The translations under genes and the position numbers were made by a program. This document shows, in pieces, positions 44,750-57,003 of a stretch of DNA of 64,000 nucleotides. The DNA is from Lophium mytilinum. Taxonomy: Eukaryota; Ascomycota; Dothideomycetes; Mytilinidiales; Mytilinidiaceae. The notes beneath the pieces were generated by a model. It made no database searches. It was given only the letters and a program-made list of their open reading frames with translations, and had not been told where the DNA came from. Position 1 is the stretch's first letter; every line of letters begins with the position of its first letter. The stretch lies in assembly GCA_010093605.1 (NCBI GenBank), contig MU004198.1, positions 874,456-938,455 of the forward strand, written 5' to 3'.

Positions 44750-46510
44750 CTACGTGGACGATATCGGCTTCTTCTGCATCGTTTGAATGAACACCTGAAG
44801 AGCAGTCTCTGGCTCTGCGACTTGTTAGCACCAGCGAATATTTACCCACTGCATTAGAGCACTTACGATAGTACGGAACTTCGTGCCCAGCTCCATAGAC
44901 GCGAAGGAAAGAAAGGTTGCTGACGGTCTTGAAAGTGCCCTTCTCCGTTCCTCCCACTGTGTATGGAGCAAGCGCCTTCTTCGAAAATGTAGATGTGCCG
45001 GAGTAAGTCACGGCATTCGCGACGTCCAGAACACCGAACCAATTACAGATCCAATCAGCGTCACCAGCCCAAAGCACAGTAGTGAGGCCAGTCTGCACTA
45101 CCTTGCTTAGCGTAGCCAGGAACGAACGAGGATTATCGCCAGTGCTGGCGAACTTGTTGTATGGCGCATTTGGGCACTCTTGATAGGTGGACTTAGCTCC
45201 AATCGCTTTCACAACGGATGCAGTCGTCAGGTACGTCTGATACGTTGATGGCGGGTAGGGATCGTCTGACGGCTCGCGGATGTCGTACACGTCGAAGTCG
45301 CCCACCTCCGACAAAGGTCCCTCGATGTCTTGGTAGCACGTGTTATCGGCGTTCTGGCAATCGGAGCTGCTCCCAGAGCTCGTGCAGCTCTGGATCGCTG
45401 GAAGACAATCCGAATTGTAAGTGCTCATGTACGAGTTGTACTGCGACTTGGTGATCATGGCCTTGTAGGTGTTGTTGTAGCTGAACTGGATGTATGCCTT
45501 CTCCTGGAGGGCGGCATCAAACCAGCCGTTGTTGATGCCAAGCGCAATAATGGGGATCTTCTCTCCGGTCACGGTTCCAGCGTCAATGGCGGCATTCTGC
45601 TGCTGCACGTAATAGGCGAACTCAGGCCCGTAATGGCCACCGTATGATTCGGTGAAGATTCCGAAGCTTTATCCAGTCAGCGCGGCTCCGGAAAACGGGT
45701 ACTATATGATTCCTTACTCTCGATTCTCATATTGGGGGAATTGCGCATAGAAGGCTTGCAGCAGCTTCCAGACGTAAGGAGCGGCACTGACAGTAGATGT
45801 CACCGAATCAGTTCCGTAAGAGAAGCCAACACCAATGGGCTGATCGATGTAGATCATGTTGGCGTAGTTGTTGAAGCTATTCGTGTTGTTCGTTGGCGTG
45901 CTTGCACCGTTCTCGAAATGGCAAGGTCCGTTCTCTTGGAAGAGGCCAATCATGCTAGACTACACATACAAAGATATCAGTAACGAAGCACGGTGTAGGA
46001 CTGATACAGATACTCGATCCTTCCGATCTGTACGTATTCCAGAGTACCAGTCGCGTGACAGGTTTTGAGTTGGTCTTGAGACAAGACCGGAATGGTACTT
46101 CCGGAATGCTGACGAAGAAGGATCGAGGATCTACACGCAATTGACTTACACATCCCGGGCCACCGTTGAACCACGCTGCAAGCGGTGCCGTGGTGGGGTT
46201 GTTCCGTGCTTCGAAGAACCTTTGGCCTTTAGTAAAGAGACGAGCCCGCGTAGGAGGTAATGTCCTACCAGAACCACATGTTCATGTTCGAGCCAACCGA
46301 GAGATAGCCAGAGTATTGATTGACTCCAGCACTCTTTTCACAGATGCCCGAGTTCTTCACAAACTCCAATTTGGCACCTGTAGCCGCATGCTCAAAGACT
46401 TCATAGGTGACGCCATTTTTCACGGTAGTGGACCGTTTGTCCATAAGAGGAGCAGCGACTGTGAGACCAGCGAGAGCAACGGCCGAGGCCAACAACGAAG
46501 AGACACGCAT
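44750..46510 (-). CDS. Secreted serine carboxypeptidase S1 (peptidase S10)
   Basis: Secreted or vacuolar serine carboxypeptidase that trims C-terminal residues from peptides. Five exons on the minus strand: 46510-46269, 46219-46150, 45959-45718, 45666-44867 and 44814-44750 (472 residues). The start MRVSSLLASAVALAGLTVAA is a signal peptide. Splicing restores WFFEARNNP, then GGPGC-SSM (residues 100-106), YENRDFGIFTESYGGHYGP with nucleophile Ser192, WAGDADW with Asp387, and YGAGHEVPYYQPETAL with His446. The final exon uses acceptor tcgcag, giving the family tail ALQVFIQTMQ. The second intron (190 bp) is long for this window. The TATATA word on the minus strand about 60 bp before the ATG is listed separately. 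Catalytic set complete. Confidence 0.92.
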
Positions 46511-47722
46511 GATGATGAGGGAATGAAGACTTGACGAGACGCGTGGGAGTAATGTTGCTGGCGATCGGCCAGATATATACCTTTTGGAAGAATATCGTAC
46601 CATTGCAAGGCCGATCACGATTCGACCGAATGTTTGCGAAACGGCGGCATGACCTAAACATGCCATGCCTAACCCAGCAGGTGTTTCTAGAAGCATTCAA
46701 TCAGAGGGCAGCCGCTGCAGGACGCCGGGAGATGGGCGCCATCGGCAAGTGCATCCCTGGACAAGTCGCGTACTCGCGTCGCGCTGTGTGCGGAGCGCTA
46801 TCGTAAGAGGGCAGGTGGGGGAAAGGTATGGCCGTTAATATAGAGAGCAGACGAATAGGGCAGCTGATGTAGACAAGCATTGCCAGCGAAAGCTTCCAGC
46901 GAACAAGATTTGCAGGGGCGCAATGAAACAGCTCAGGGAGCCATACAGGATAGGCAGCTCACAGGTCGAGGCTTCGCGAGACTAGCGATCGCCGTCTTCC
47001 CCACCAAGGCGGCAGCGCTACAGGCGATCGTGTGTACGGGGTGAGCCTGGTCTCGGCTCGTGGAGGGAGGATGAAAGGAGGAGGTGGTGCCGTTGAGAGC
47101 ACAAGATGCGCCGATAAGCACTCGGGTAGCTGCAGCGGCCCCGGCTTCGGTGCGTCTTCGTTGCCTTAGTGGCCGAGAGCTTATAGCCTAGTACGGCCTT
47201 TGATTGGTCGTAGGTAATATAAACAAATGCTAGAACCCCGTTACGAGTATCACGAATCTTGGGCATGGCTCGGATTTCACCGAGGTGCTGCTGTCTGCTA
47301 TCGTGCAATATACTTGTGGGTATCCTACCGAGTGCTAGAGACTGGCCTGATGGCAAGGGCGTGCAAGACAATAGTCTGTTTATTAATACTGCATGAGGGG
47401 TTCGATAGCCCCAAAACCTAGACTTTGGGAGGGTTCATCGTGCTGAACGCTTTGCGAACTGATTGGGGCTAGAAATTACCACATCGTTTCAAGAGAGAAC
47501 TGAATGCTGACATATGCTGGTTAAAACCTCGAAAGAGATTTGCCAATTCGTGCGGTTCAGACCTGTGCGACTTCTCGAGATTCAAATAACGCGCTAGGGT
47601 ACTTTAGACAGTGATAATAAGCGAGCACAACCAGCGACCAGTTAGACTGGTCTGAAAGCGTTTGGACGCGCTCTAATTCATGCTCTCTGGAGCTATGCGA
47701 CTTGTTGAGAATGATTCGATTC
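46511..47722. other. Intergenic, 1.2 kb
   Basis: Promoter of the carboxypeptidase and 3' flank of the DUF7580-type gene. Frames up to 117 codons lack family features. Confidence 0.5.
46574..46579 (-). promoter_or_regulatory. TATA-like element of the carboxypeptidase gene
   Basis: TATATA about 64 bp before the ATG at 46510, in a plausible position for a fungal promoter. Confidence 0.45.
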
Positions 47723-49814
47723 TTAAATATCCAAGCTAACTTTCTCAAATGCTGCAATCATCTCTTCTAACGGGCACACGATCTCCGAATAGACAGCATT
47801 CTGAACCTGCGGCTGGCCAAGATCAGCCCCAAATCCAAAGTCACAGCTAAGACATTTCTGCACGATCTCCGTGTATCGCAGGCCAAATGGAGTCACACTT
47901 CCTTTCAGCAGCATTCGCGCGCCAACGACATCGTGTAGGCCGTCGACTAGGCACAGATTTCTCAGTGGTTTGCCGTAGGCAATTTCGAGAAGTGCCACAG
48001 CCAGGGAGCTTAGTTCTTGGTTCCTGATGCCGTACATTGCTTCTGGCGTAATCTGCGGTGGATTCGCCTCTTCTGCGATGGAATCAGGTGCTCCAACGGG
48101 AGTCTCGTTCGATGTTTTGGCTTCTGGAAAGCTTGCAGTGAAATGCAAAGTCTTGAGGTCTTCCATGAGCTCCTCGACGGATTGGACATGTGAAAGGGTC
48201 GGCCTTGAATTAGTGAAGTAGAACAGGTTATGCAGTCGCCATTCTCCACTAGTCCACGGCGTGGAGCAGAATTTCAAAGTTGCCATAGTCAGTTCGCGAG
48301 CTAATTTGAGCTTGTACAGCATCGGTAGCCGATACAAAGTTTTCTCCACCGGCCTAGAGCAATTTTGAGACGAAGCAGTGTTTGATGAGGTCGCTGCAGT
48401 ATTGTAGAACTCGTATCTACAGGTCTGCTCCGATTCTAGATATCCCACGCAATGCTCTTCAGAGTTGAGATGCGTACTACATGCGATGTCATTTAAATGG
48501 CAACACATGCTGCGGGTTTGTCGAAGGTCGAATAACTGATTTTCTGAGGACTCTGCGCTCTGTGGACTTTCCGACGTCTGCGACGGAGGCGGAGTAATAG
48601 GCATGAGAGGCACGCTATGCAACGAGTCTTCGAAATGCACTCTTGGCTTCTTGCCGACCTTGCAACTAGCTTTGTCGATGATGGACCCAATGCTTCTCTT
48701 AAGAGATGGCCTACTCGGTAGATTGTCTTTCGGGAACGTTTCTTCTTCTTGAATGACTCGACAATCTTGAGCAAGACTAGAAGTTGGAGGAGACGTGGGA
48801 AGAGGTGACGACCGAAGGTTGATACTGATAGTCTTGACGTAAAGCCAAATGGGGGTCTCAAAGCGGAGTCTGTGAAGGTAGATGAGATTACGAATTGATT
48901 CAATCATGGATCTCACGACGAGTGTCCAAGGGAAAGGGCCTTGAGCAGTTGCTCAATTAGACTTACTTCTCGAAGGTTTTGCCCTCCTGGACATGGCTGC
49001 GAATGGCAATATCATGTCTCACGCCGCCCGCTTCTATCCTAGCATTAAGCCAAAGGAGAGCGAAATGTTTCAAGTGTGACCTGTTTTCGCACTTCCATGC
49101 TTCCATCAATGTCTCGTATAGCAGTTTCGTAGCCTTATGTATGTCGGTGAACCACATTGGGAGGGTATGAGATATTTTGGCGCGCTTTAAAGAGCGTCGT
49201 GGTGAAGTAGGCTCCATGAGGCGGGATCGTAGCGCAACAAGCTGAGAGTTCCATGACTCCAGATCTTCTAGCCGCTTCAGATAGTCACTTTCTTTCCAAC
49301 AAAGTAGCGTCGCGTCCTTGATCTTTGACTTGAAACTGATATTATTACCCTAATAAATCGTCAAAACGTGTATTCAGTTACATTAGGTGTTCGAGTCTCT
49401 TACGCCTAGCGTTGGATTGAAAGCGTCGATTTTGGACACCTCGGAGTCAATCTCTCTGAGAAGACGTTGTATCTCTCCCACAATACTCACGCACAGCGTG
49501 TCTTCCTCCTTAAGGCCCTGCCTAAATTCACGATCCGCGATTTCGACTGATGAGGAATCTGATGTAGCAAGATCAGACTCCCGATTTAGGAAGGCCCATG
49601 TGGAGTCATCATCGCTACTCAGCGAAGACAACAGACGACACTCATGCTTGAATTTGGTTTCTTGGCACTGGAGTTTGATTAAAATAGGGCGAATGGCTTG
49701 TGGTGGGTTGCGGAGAGTTCGAATCTTATTTTTGACTGTTCGGAAGGACTTCACCACCTCAAGTACTACCGGCACAACTCCTATAGCAAGACTTACGACC
49801 TCAATTCCAGACAT
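47723..49814 (-). CDS. DUF7580-type protein with HeLo/STAND-like N-terminus
   Basis: Exons on the minus strand: 49814-49404, 49328-48967 and 48869-47723 (639 residues). The N-terminus MSGIEVVSLAIGVVPVVLEVVKSFRTVKNKIRTL is the hydrophobic-amphipathic start seen in fungal DUF7580 and prion-inhibition-like proteins. The middle is Ser/Pro-rich. The C-terminus has RLPMLYKLKLARELTMATLKF, then WRLHNLFYFT, IRNQELSSLAVALLEIAYGKPL, YTEIVQKCLSCDFG and a closing YSEIVCPLEEMIAAFEK, which together are the DUF7580 core (a kinase-like remnant without catalytic residues). The first splice acceptor is inferred from frame: gtttcaag at 49329 is the only one that avoids an early stop. Role unknown; such proteins are often found among fungal self/non-self loci. 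Head-to-head with the C2H2/PHD gene. Confidence 0.75.
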
Positions 49815-50248
49815 AGAGAGATGGCTCAGGTCGAAAAGTCGTCGCTGGAGAAAAGAAAGGGGAGATGGATCTTGGAATCTGTTCGCTGGTGCGAGGCAGC
49901 GAGTTGGTGCTGTGACAAGGCTTAGTCGGGGCGCAGCATCGAAAGTTTATTGTGGCTGGTAGAAGGACGAGGTTCTCCAACCCCAAGCTGAAGTCAAGAT
50001 CATGATTGGAGACTTCTATCAGCCAACGCAGCCAAGGCGCCACCGAGGCTGTTTTGAGGGGGCGGAGCGCTTACATCTCGCCTCACTCGCGGTTGGGACC
50101 ACGCATCAGTTTCTCTATCATCAGTTTCGCTGTCGCATCGCCTTCTCACAGCCAAAACATACGAGTCGTTCAAGTGACCATATTCGCCGTAGCAAGTTGC
50201 GCGAGATCGACAAAGAAAGTATTCATACTGGTCGCTCTAGATTCGATT
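49815..50248. promoter_or_regulatory. Divergent promoter, DUF7580-type / C2H2-PHD genes
   Basis: About 434 bp between two genes transcribed apart. The right gene may start as early as 50006, which would shorten this to 191 bp. Confidence 0.45.
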
Positions 50249-52679
50249 ATGGTATCGAGGCCGCCGAGAGAAACGTTGTCTCTCGTAAACGACTGGCAAA
50301 ACCAGAAAGATTTGGTCCCGGAACATTTGGGAGAGACCGTCGGAGTTGCTGGAAAGCTTTTCAACGCCTGTGTAGCCTTGTTCAAGGGTCTCATCAGACT
50401 GCGGAAGGCAAATAGCGTTGTCAAATATGACAACGTCTACGACTTGTATTTTGGCACCATATTCTTCTGGGGACATGGACTTGGAGCGGAGGATGGAGAC
50501 CTTGATGAATATCTTGAAGGGTCTCCCGAGCTTCGAGATGTGGCCCTGGGGCTTCTGATTATGTTAGTGGAGCTACTGCGCGAAGGTAAGCCCATGCTAT
50601 ACTCTGTCGATAACGACTAACACACCTAGGGATCATGGATTGCCTCGAAATGTACGATAGAAAGTGGTACCTCGGCATTGCAGAATCTGATATTGCCACA
50701 TTACTAGAGCAGGCAAGATTCATTGTCCCGGACGAATACGTATGGAACGTTGCTTCTGATCATGAAGCGAGCAAAGTAGGGTTTGCACAGAATGAATCGG
50801 CATGGCTGGCAGAAATGAAGACTTACTTGGACTGTCTCTGTACCCTTAGCAGTTCGATCGAGAGCCCAGCTTGCACGAAAGTAGTTGACAGCGAAGAGCG
50901 CAGTGCTTTAACAGCAACCCAGACTCGCGCGCTTAACGCCCACCATGGCTACAACGGGCTGATACGAGAGCGATTCCCGAAAGCCGAGCCTAAGTTAGTC
51001 AATCAGTTAGCAGAAGCTAACTGGGAGCGTTTCATCCGAGTTCGTCGAGAGAAACTAAAAAACCTGGAGGAAGAAGAGCGGTCCGAAGACGAGAAAACTG
51101 GTGTGACGGACCCCACCATAGTCATGTCAAAATTCCAAGACTCTGGTCTTGGCCCCTCTGAGTTGGCGCAATCCATAGAAACAAAGTCTATGGCTTCATT
51201 CGTTTCAAGCCGGGCAGAAGGAAGTCATGCTAGGCTTCCACCGTTGTCTCAAGAAGCCAGGGCGGGAAAGGCGTTTACCTGCGACGCTTGCAGTAGATTG
51301 GTCGTATTCAAACGGACTAGACTTTGGAAGTAGGTATCAGGCTTCCGCCGAAAGTGTGCTCGATTCTTTCTGACTTAAAACGTAGAAATCACGTCTTCGA
51401 AGACATTTTGCCATATGTATGCATATACCAGGGCTGCACACATGCAACAATACCCTTCGAGAATCGCGATCTTTGGACCAGCCACTTAGGCCTTGATCAT
51501 GGTCTCGCTCCAAGCTGGAGTCGTCAAATATGTCCCCTCTGTCATGAAACGACCGAGGAAGGGCAACATGCGCTCTCCATGCACTTTGGACGACATTTAG
51601 AGGAGATCGCGTTAGCGGTTGTTCCCAATGGACCAGACGACGAAGGCGACGACGATGGAGACGGGTTACAACTTGACTGGCACTCGGCCGACCTTTCCGA
51701 TGAAGATAATGTCAACAAAGAGCCACTTGCACTAGTTTCTTACTACTGTGTCTGTAAACGTACAGATTACGACGATACCATGCTGACATGCGCTAAATGC
51801 TCTACTTTGCAGCACAAGACCTGCTACTATGGGAGTCTGGACGTGCCAGGGATCCACTACTGCAGAGACTGTGCGCCAAGACAGCCCAGTACGAAGAATG
51901 AATTGCCCAGTTCTCCCAGGCCTTCTACATCGTTAGATGGAAGCGACTCCGAATATAAGCCCTCCCTTGGCTCTCCCCCTGGCAACCGGCGACGGAGACG
52001 CATACTAAAAAGTGGGGAATCTTCCAATACGCACCGGAGAAGTACCAATGTCAGCAGCTCTCATATCAGCAAGCCCAGCACCGAAAGGAGCGGAGTTTCT
52101 AAGCCATTTCCCTGCATTCTGGCGCCATACTCATGTACATCGGCTTTTGCTTCCAAGAATGAATGGAAGCGGCATATTGGCACGCACCACCTGCGTCTTG
52201 GATTTTGGCGTTGTGACCTCTGCCCTACTACTGTAGACAGCCCCGACAGTTCCACAGTCTACTACAACGACTTCAATCGCAAAGACCTTTTTACACAGCA
52301 TCTGCGAAGGATGCACGCCGCACCAGTTCACCCCCGAAGAGTCCAACGCGAGTATCCGGTTACCGAAGATAATCTCCCTGAACATCAAAAGCGGTGTTAC
52401 ACGCCGATACGCTCTCCACCTCCGCGATCATCGTGCTTGTTCTGTGACCGGCAGTTTCTTGAATCTAATGGATGGGAGGAGCTCATGGAACATGTCGGCC
52501 GCCACCTTGAAAAAGATCGCAAGGCAGGCGGAGCGCCGACTGATACCAAAGATTGGCAGCCCGACAAAGAACTCGAGCAGTGGCTAGTCGTCGAGGGTCT
52601 CATCGAGGATGACCGGAGCGGAGGATGGAAGCTGGGCGATGGGAAGCCCAAGCGCGGAGCTGAAGAAGACGACGAGTAA
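50249..52679 (+). CDS. C2H2 zinc-finger / PHD-finger protein
   Basis: Exons 50249-50585, 50630-51329 and 51386-52679 (776 residues from this ATG). An ATG at 50006 in the same frame would add 81 residues of uncertain value. The N-terminal half is helical (AGKLFNACVALFKGLIRL, then LIMLVELLREG). YVCIYQGC begins the zinc-finger region, with CPLCHETTEEGQHALSMHFGRHLEEIAL as a C2H2-like finger of the fungal type. A PHD-like finger follows (YCVCKRTDYDDTMLTCAKCS, then HKTCYYG and HYCRDC, C4HC3 pattern). Further fingers are at CDLCPTTVDS...H and CLFCDRQFLESNGW...H near the C-terminus. An acidic tail ends the protein. The first intron (44 bp) is very short. Likely nuclear; substrate or DNA target unknown. 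Confidence 0.75.
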
Positions 52680-53568
52680 AATAGCGATTATGAAGAAGAC
52701 AAGGATAGTATAAATGAGGAGGATGAAACGGAAAACGTTAAATGCGACCATGAGATATGAGGCGATGTTAATGCTCCGAGATCATGGGTATTAGACAAGA
52801 AGGTAGACGATTTTCCGAAGCTGTCATCCCCCAGCACAAGAATGCTCGAAGACTGGACATTCTGCCCCATTGATTGCTATCGAGCAGTGGTTGGAAATTT
52901 AGTACTCGTATGGGTGAGGGCAATTGAGGCTGCTGCCGCTGATGACCTTGCTAAAAAGAAACTAGAATGGCCTTGAGTTGGTCCCAAGGTTCGTCGGATA
53001 GTTAGAGGAAGATTAGGGGTAGCCTCGGGATGTTTCTAGGCTTGTAAACGCTTCGGAGCAGTCCGGCTGGGTGGGGTAGAGTGGAAGTTAATATTTTGAT
53101 GCTCTTCTAGCTTTCAAGACGGTCGTGGAAATCTTAGTCGAACACGCATGACATTAGTAGCCTTTCAGGGTCGTGCGGTTTAAAATCCAAGGCCTTACAG
53201 TACCAAAGTGTGCCTTTTTGTACACGTTCATAGCCCTGCTAGGATACTTCAAGATACCTCACATTGCATCTTGGTAGGCCTTCACATCTTTTGTCGAGAT
53301 TGAAGTGCTTTAGGGCACTTTGGACAAATTACCCAATGAGTCGAGGCTCACTGTCCTATGCAGTCCGACCAAGCTTAACAACCGTTTATGCACAGACACT
53401 TCTCTTGTGTTGAGCGTCAAAAACGAAGAGGTCCTGTCGCCTTGATTTTGATCGTTGGGGTATCTGTATTTCCTGAGCCCATGTCTCACAGCCAGGACAT
53501 GTGTGACATTCATTATTCGTAGACCGTCATCGGTTCCGTCCACCAAACCCGAAGCCTCCAAGTGCTCC
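52680..53568. other. Intergenic between convergent genes
   Basis: About 890 bp with the 3' flanks of the C2H2/PHD gene and Alb1. An 83-codon minus-strand frame at 53310-53561 has no family features. Phrases such as gaagtgctttagggcact faintly recall the decayed tract near 17.6 kb. Confidence 0.45.
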
Positions 53569-54188
53569 TCACAATATGTCGTCTTCTTCCTGCCCGTCAG
53601 CTATGGGCAATGGTATCGACTCTGGAGCAACAAGTGGCTGCGCAACTTCGATCCCAGTGCCGGTATTTGACGCATCTTGTGCTGAGTCTTGCACCATCTC
53701 TTCATCGCTAACCCACCCGTCATTCTCATCCTCTTCCAACACGTCGAACGGATTCTGATCCTTCTTGGGCGCAATCCCGCTGTTGAGCTCCTCCCATGGC
53801 TTCCTTCTCTCTTTGACGGTCTTGGTCCTGCCCATGCTCTTCTGCACCTTCACCTCCATCTTCTCCATAAAGTCCGCGGCCCGCTCCATACCTCTGGTCT
53901 GGCGTAGTCGCTGCTGGCGCTTTACTGGCTTTGACTTGGAGCGTTTTGATATGCCGGTGGAGACGGCGGCGAGAACATGGGGTTTAGCGGTGCCCCTCGA
54001 GGACTTCGGTACAGGCGAGGATGGGCGAGGCATTGTCTTAATGGATTTGTCGAGATTCAATGAGGGTGAGGCGGCGCGACGAGCAGCACGGGAATGGAGA
54101 GTGGGTTCTGTGCCGAGTTAGCATATTCGAGTTTCCGAGGACTTGTGTAAGACAAACGCTGCTTCTTCACTTTTGCTGTTTTGGCCAT
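53569..54188 (-). CDS. ALB1: Alb1-like ribosome biogenesis factor
   Basis: Alb1 is a shuttling factor that helps recycle Arx1 and Tif6 during 60S subunit assembly. Exons on the minus strand are 54188-54158 and 54107-53569 (189 residues) with a 50-bp intron (donor GTTTGT, branch atgctaac). Splicing yields the canonical start MAKTAKVKKQQPTLHSRAARR and then SLNLDKSIK. The family signature continues with a Lys/Arg-rich centre, and the C-terminal half is acidic (FDVLEEDENDGWVSDEE). Without the intron no good start exists. It diverges from the deubiquitinase gene. Confidence 0.88.
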
Positions 54189-54605
54189 GGTGGCAAGGAG
54201 TCGTGATGGTCAAGGTAAGAAACTTTGGTAATGGCGGTACAATTTTGAGGGCAGCAATAATTTCGCTTTTACTGTGGTGACGTTGAAAATATTTGGAGAC
54301 TTCAGTTTCGAAATTCGCCAAGATTTCAGATTATGCACGAGCATTACTTATGCATTACGCCACGTGATCATTATCCAGACTTCTCTATCTCTCGCCGTTG
54401 TCCACGGGTCAGAGCACGCGCATATTCACTACTCTGACGCCGCCCGCTTTTTCTTTCCACCACGTACACCTACCAAACGCACACATCTCGATGCCGGCTA
54501 CCACACTCCCGCAGCGCTGTTTGCTCACTCTTTGTCGAAACTCCACCCGCTGGCCTGAATGAGACCGCAGCCCGTTCTGCCCCCAACACCTTCCCGACTA
54601 CAGCT
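54189..54605. promoter_or_regulatory. Divergent promoter, Alb1 / deubiquitinase
   Basis: A 417-bp spacer. It contains the palindrome CACGTG at 54361-54366, a typical bHLH (E-box) site; the regulator is not known. Confidence 0.5.
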
Positions 54606-57003
54606 ATGAGCACCTCCGATTTCTACTCCAGAGCGAACCTCCCACGCTACATAGCTTCGCCGTCGTCGGATACCTATACGGCTCCACAGATAATCCTGAC
54701 TGTGCTCGCCGGGTTATGCGTGACCTACATCGCCTTGGACTTCTACGGCCTCCCGGTTCGATTTTGGTTGCTTCTAGCCCTTGAAATGGCCTGGGGCCGC
54801 TTCGTGGACCTCGTACCGGAAAGAATTATATTCGCTCTCGACCCATCGTCAAATCCATATCCCAATAGCATGGGTACAGAACTGGAGAAACCAGGGAACA
54901 TGCAGGCTACAAAGAGCGAGGTACTGCGCAAGGCCCTCCGCCTGGATGGGCTTGGCTTGTTCAAGAGCCCTCAGAGCGACGGGCCTCTGCGCGGGATCAG
55001 CACATTGATGAAGGGGACCCCGAGTGATGCGCCGCCTGGACTAGGAAACTGGGACAACTCTTGCTACCAGAATAGCGTCTTACAGGTATGCTATGGATGA
55101 TCGCATTTGTGAACGCTCCTTCTAACACGTTGCCTAGGGTCTTGCATCGCTTCCCTCCTTAAAAGCATATCTCACATCCACTACCTCCGAATTCCCCGGG
55201 CTTTCATGGAGCACTACAAACGGGGCGCTCTTTGATACCATATCCCGCCTGCACGATCACGAGAACTTTGGACAACGGCTTTGGACTCCTGGCAAGCTTA
55301 AATCAATGAGTAGCTTTCAACAACAAGATGCGCAGGAATATTACTCGAAAATCTTGGACGAGTTGGACAAGGAGATATTAAAAGCCTTGAAGGACGCTGG
55401 CACATCTAGGTTTCGTGGTCTTTCCGATGCCCAAGACCCGATCAGCAACAGTGAATCAGAACTCATACAAACTAAGAAGGAAGACCGTGGGGACGATGCA
55501 CAAAGCAACAACATTCCAGAAAGCGGTCATGCGGCACTTCAAAATCCTCTCGACGGACTACTAGCTCAGCGAGTAGGATGCACACGCTGTGGGTACACCG
55601 AAGGACTCTCTTTGATACCCTTCAACTGCATCACAGTCCCCTTGGGTCGTGGATGGAACTACGATATCCGGGAATGTCTCAGTGAATACACTCAGCTGGA
55701 GTACATCGAGGGTGTAGACTGCGCCAAATGCTCCTTACTCCGCACCCAGAAAACACTCGGCGGCTTACTGGAAAGCCGAAAAGACAAGATGTCGGAACCT
55801 TTCCGCTACAATGTTCAATCGCGTCTTGACGCTGTCACGGAAGCCTTGGATGAAGATGACTTTGCTGACAACACCTTGATCAAGAAGTGCCAAGTGCCCA
55901 AAAAGAGCTGGGTGTCTAGTACGAAATCGAGACAAGCTGTCGTTGCGCGACCTCCCAAAGCTCTCGTTATTCACGTCAACCGCAGCGTGTTTGACGAACA
56001 CACAGGCGCCCAGATGAAAAACTACGCGGACGTGCGGTTCCCGAAGGACTTGGATTTCGGCCCCTGGTGTTTGGGTAGCCGATCGGGAGGCGATGAAGAG
56101 TGGTCAGAAGATCCAAACACGTCAATGATTGCTGATTTGGATGAGGGCATCGCACCATCACCATTCAAATTCACTCTTCGAGCCGTCGTTACCCATTATG
56201 GCCGTCACGAGAACGGCCATTACATTTGCTATCGAAAGCATCCTGCCATCAGCAGCCATTCGAATGACCGGGCGGCTTCGGAAGAGTTGGTTTCCGATAT
56301 CGAAAGCGAGTCTCATCAGCTTGACCAAGCTTGGTGGCGCCTCAGTGACGAAGATGTCTCAAAGGTGTCGGAAAGCGATGTCCTCGGCCAAGGAGGTGTA
56401 TTTATGCTCTTTTACGAACGATGTGAAGGCGATCCACTTCCGCCCTCGCAAGTCTCTGCTAGAACGCCAGTCGACGTGTCATTTGATGCGCTCGCCATCG
56501 CCACGCCACCTACACGCGTATATGCCGGCATTGAGGACGACTTTGATATGGCGGAAAGTGCTGCCGGGGTGCCACTTCCAGAGGATGAGGATGACAGAGA
56601 GCTTGGTTCAGCTTTGCAGACCCCCGAAGCCACCATGAGATCGACGGAGACCCTACCTATATCTTCATTGTCACATACTCATGATTCTGATAGCATTCAG
56701 TCCTCTCAAACGGGGCATGCTATCATGCCATATCCGACCCCGCCGTCCGATGAGCCCATGTCTATATCGACAGGCTTTTCCGATAGCCAAGATCCCCATT
56801 CCTCGGAGGTCAATAGCTCTGCTTCATCACAAATGACGAGCGACGATGACGTCGTCTCCGAAGTCGATTCTCTACCCGTGGGTGCACCTGCGTGCCAACC
56901 TTTTGCTGCCCAAAGCCCAGCATACATGAGGACCGCAGGCACGTCAGGCAGTCGCAGGAATAATGGGTCTAGATCTTCCCTCCCGATGGTTGCTGCTACT
57001 TAG
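54606..57003 (+). CDS. UBP1: Membrane-anchored ubiquitin C-terminal hydrolase (Ubp1-like)
   Basis: Deubiquitinase of the USP family with an N-terminal membrane helix, as in yeast Ubp1 (ER). Exons 54606-55085 and 55138-57003 (781 residues) around a 52-bp intron. The helix is at about residues 25-45 (PQIILTVLAGLCVTYIALDF). The Cys box GLGNWDNSCYQNSVLQ carries nucleophile C153 and ends at the splice; QQQDAQEYYSKILDEL follows. A zinc-like pair C-T-R-C-G and C-A-K-C is visible in the middle. The His box VTHYGRHENGHYICYRK and the downstream W-W-RLSDEDVSKV complete the catalytic core. The C-terminal 200 residues are Ser/Pro/Asp-rich and probably disordered. The frame is intact and the intron restores GLASLPSLKAYL. 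Confidence 0.9.
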
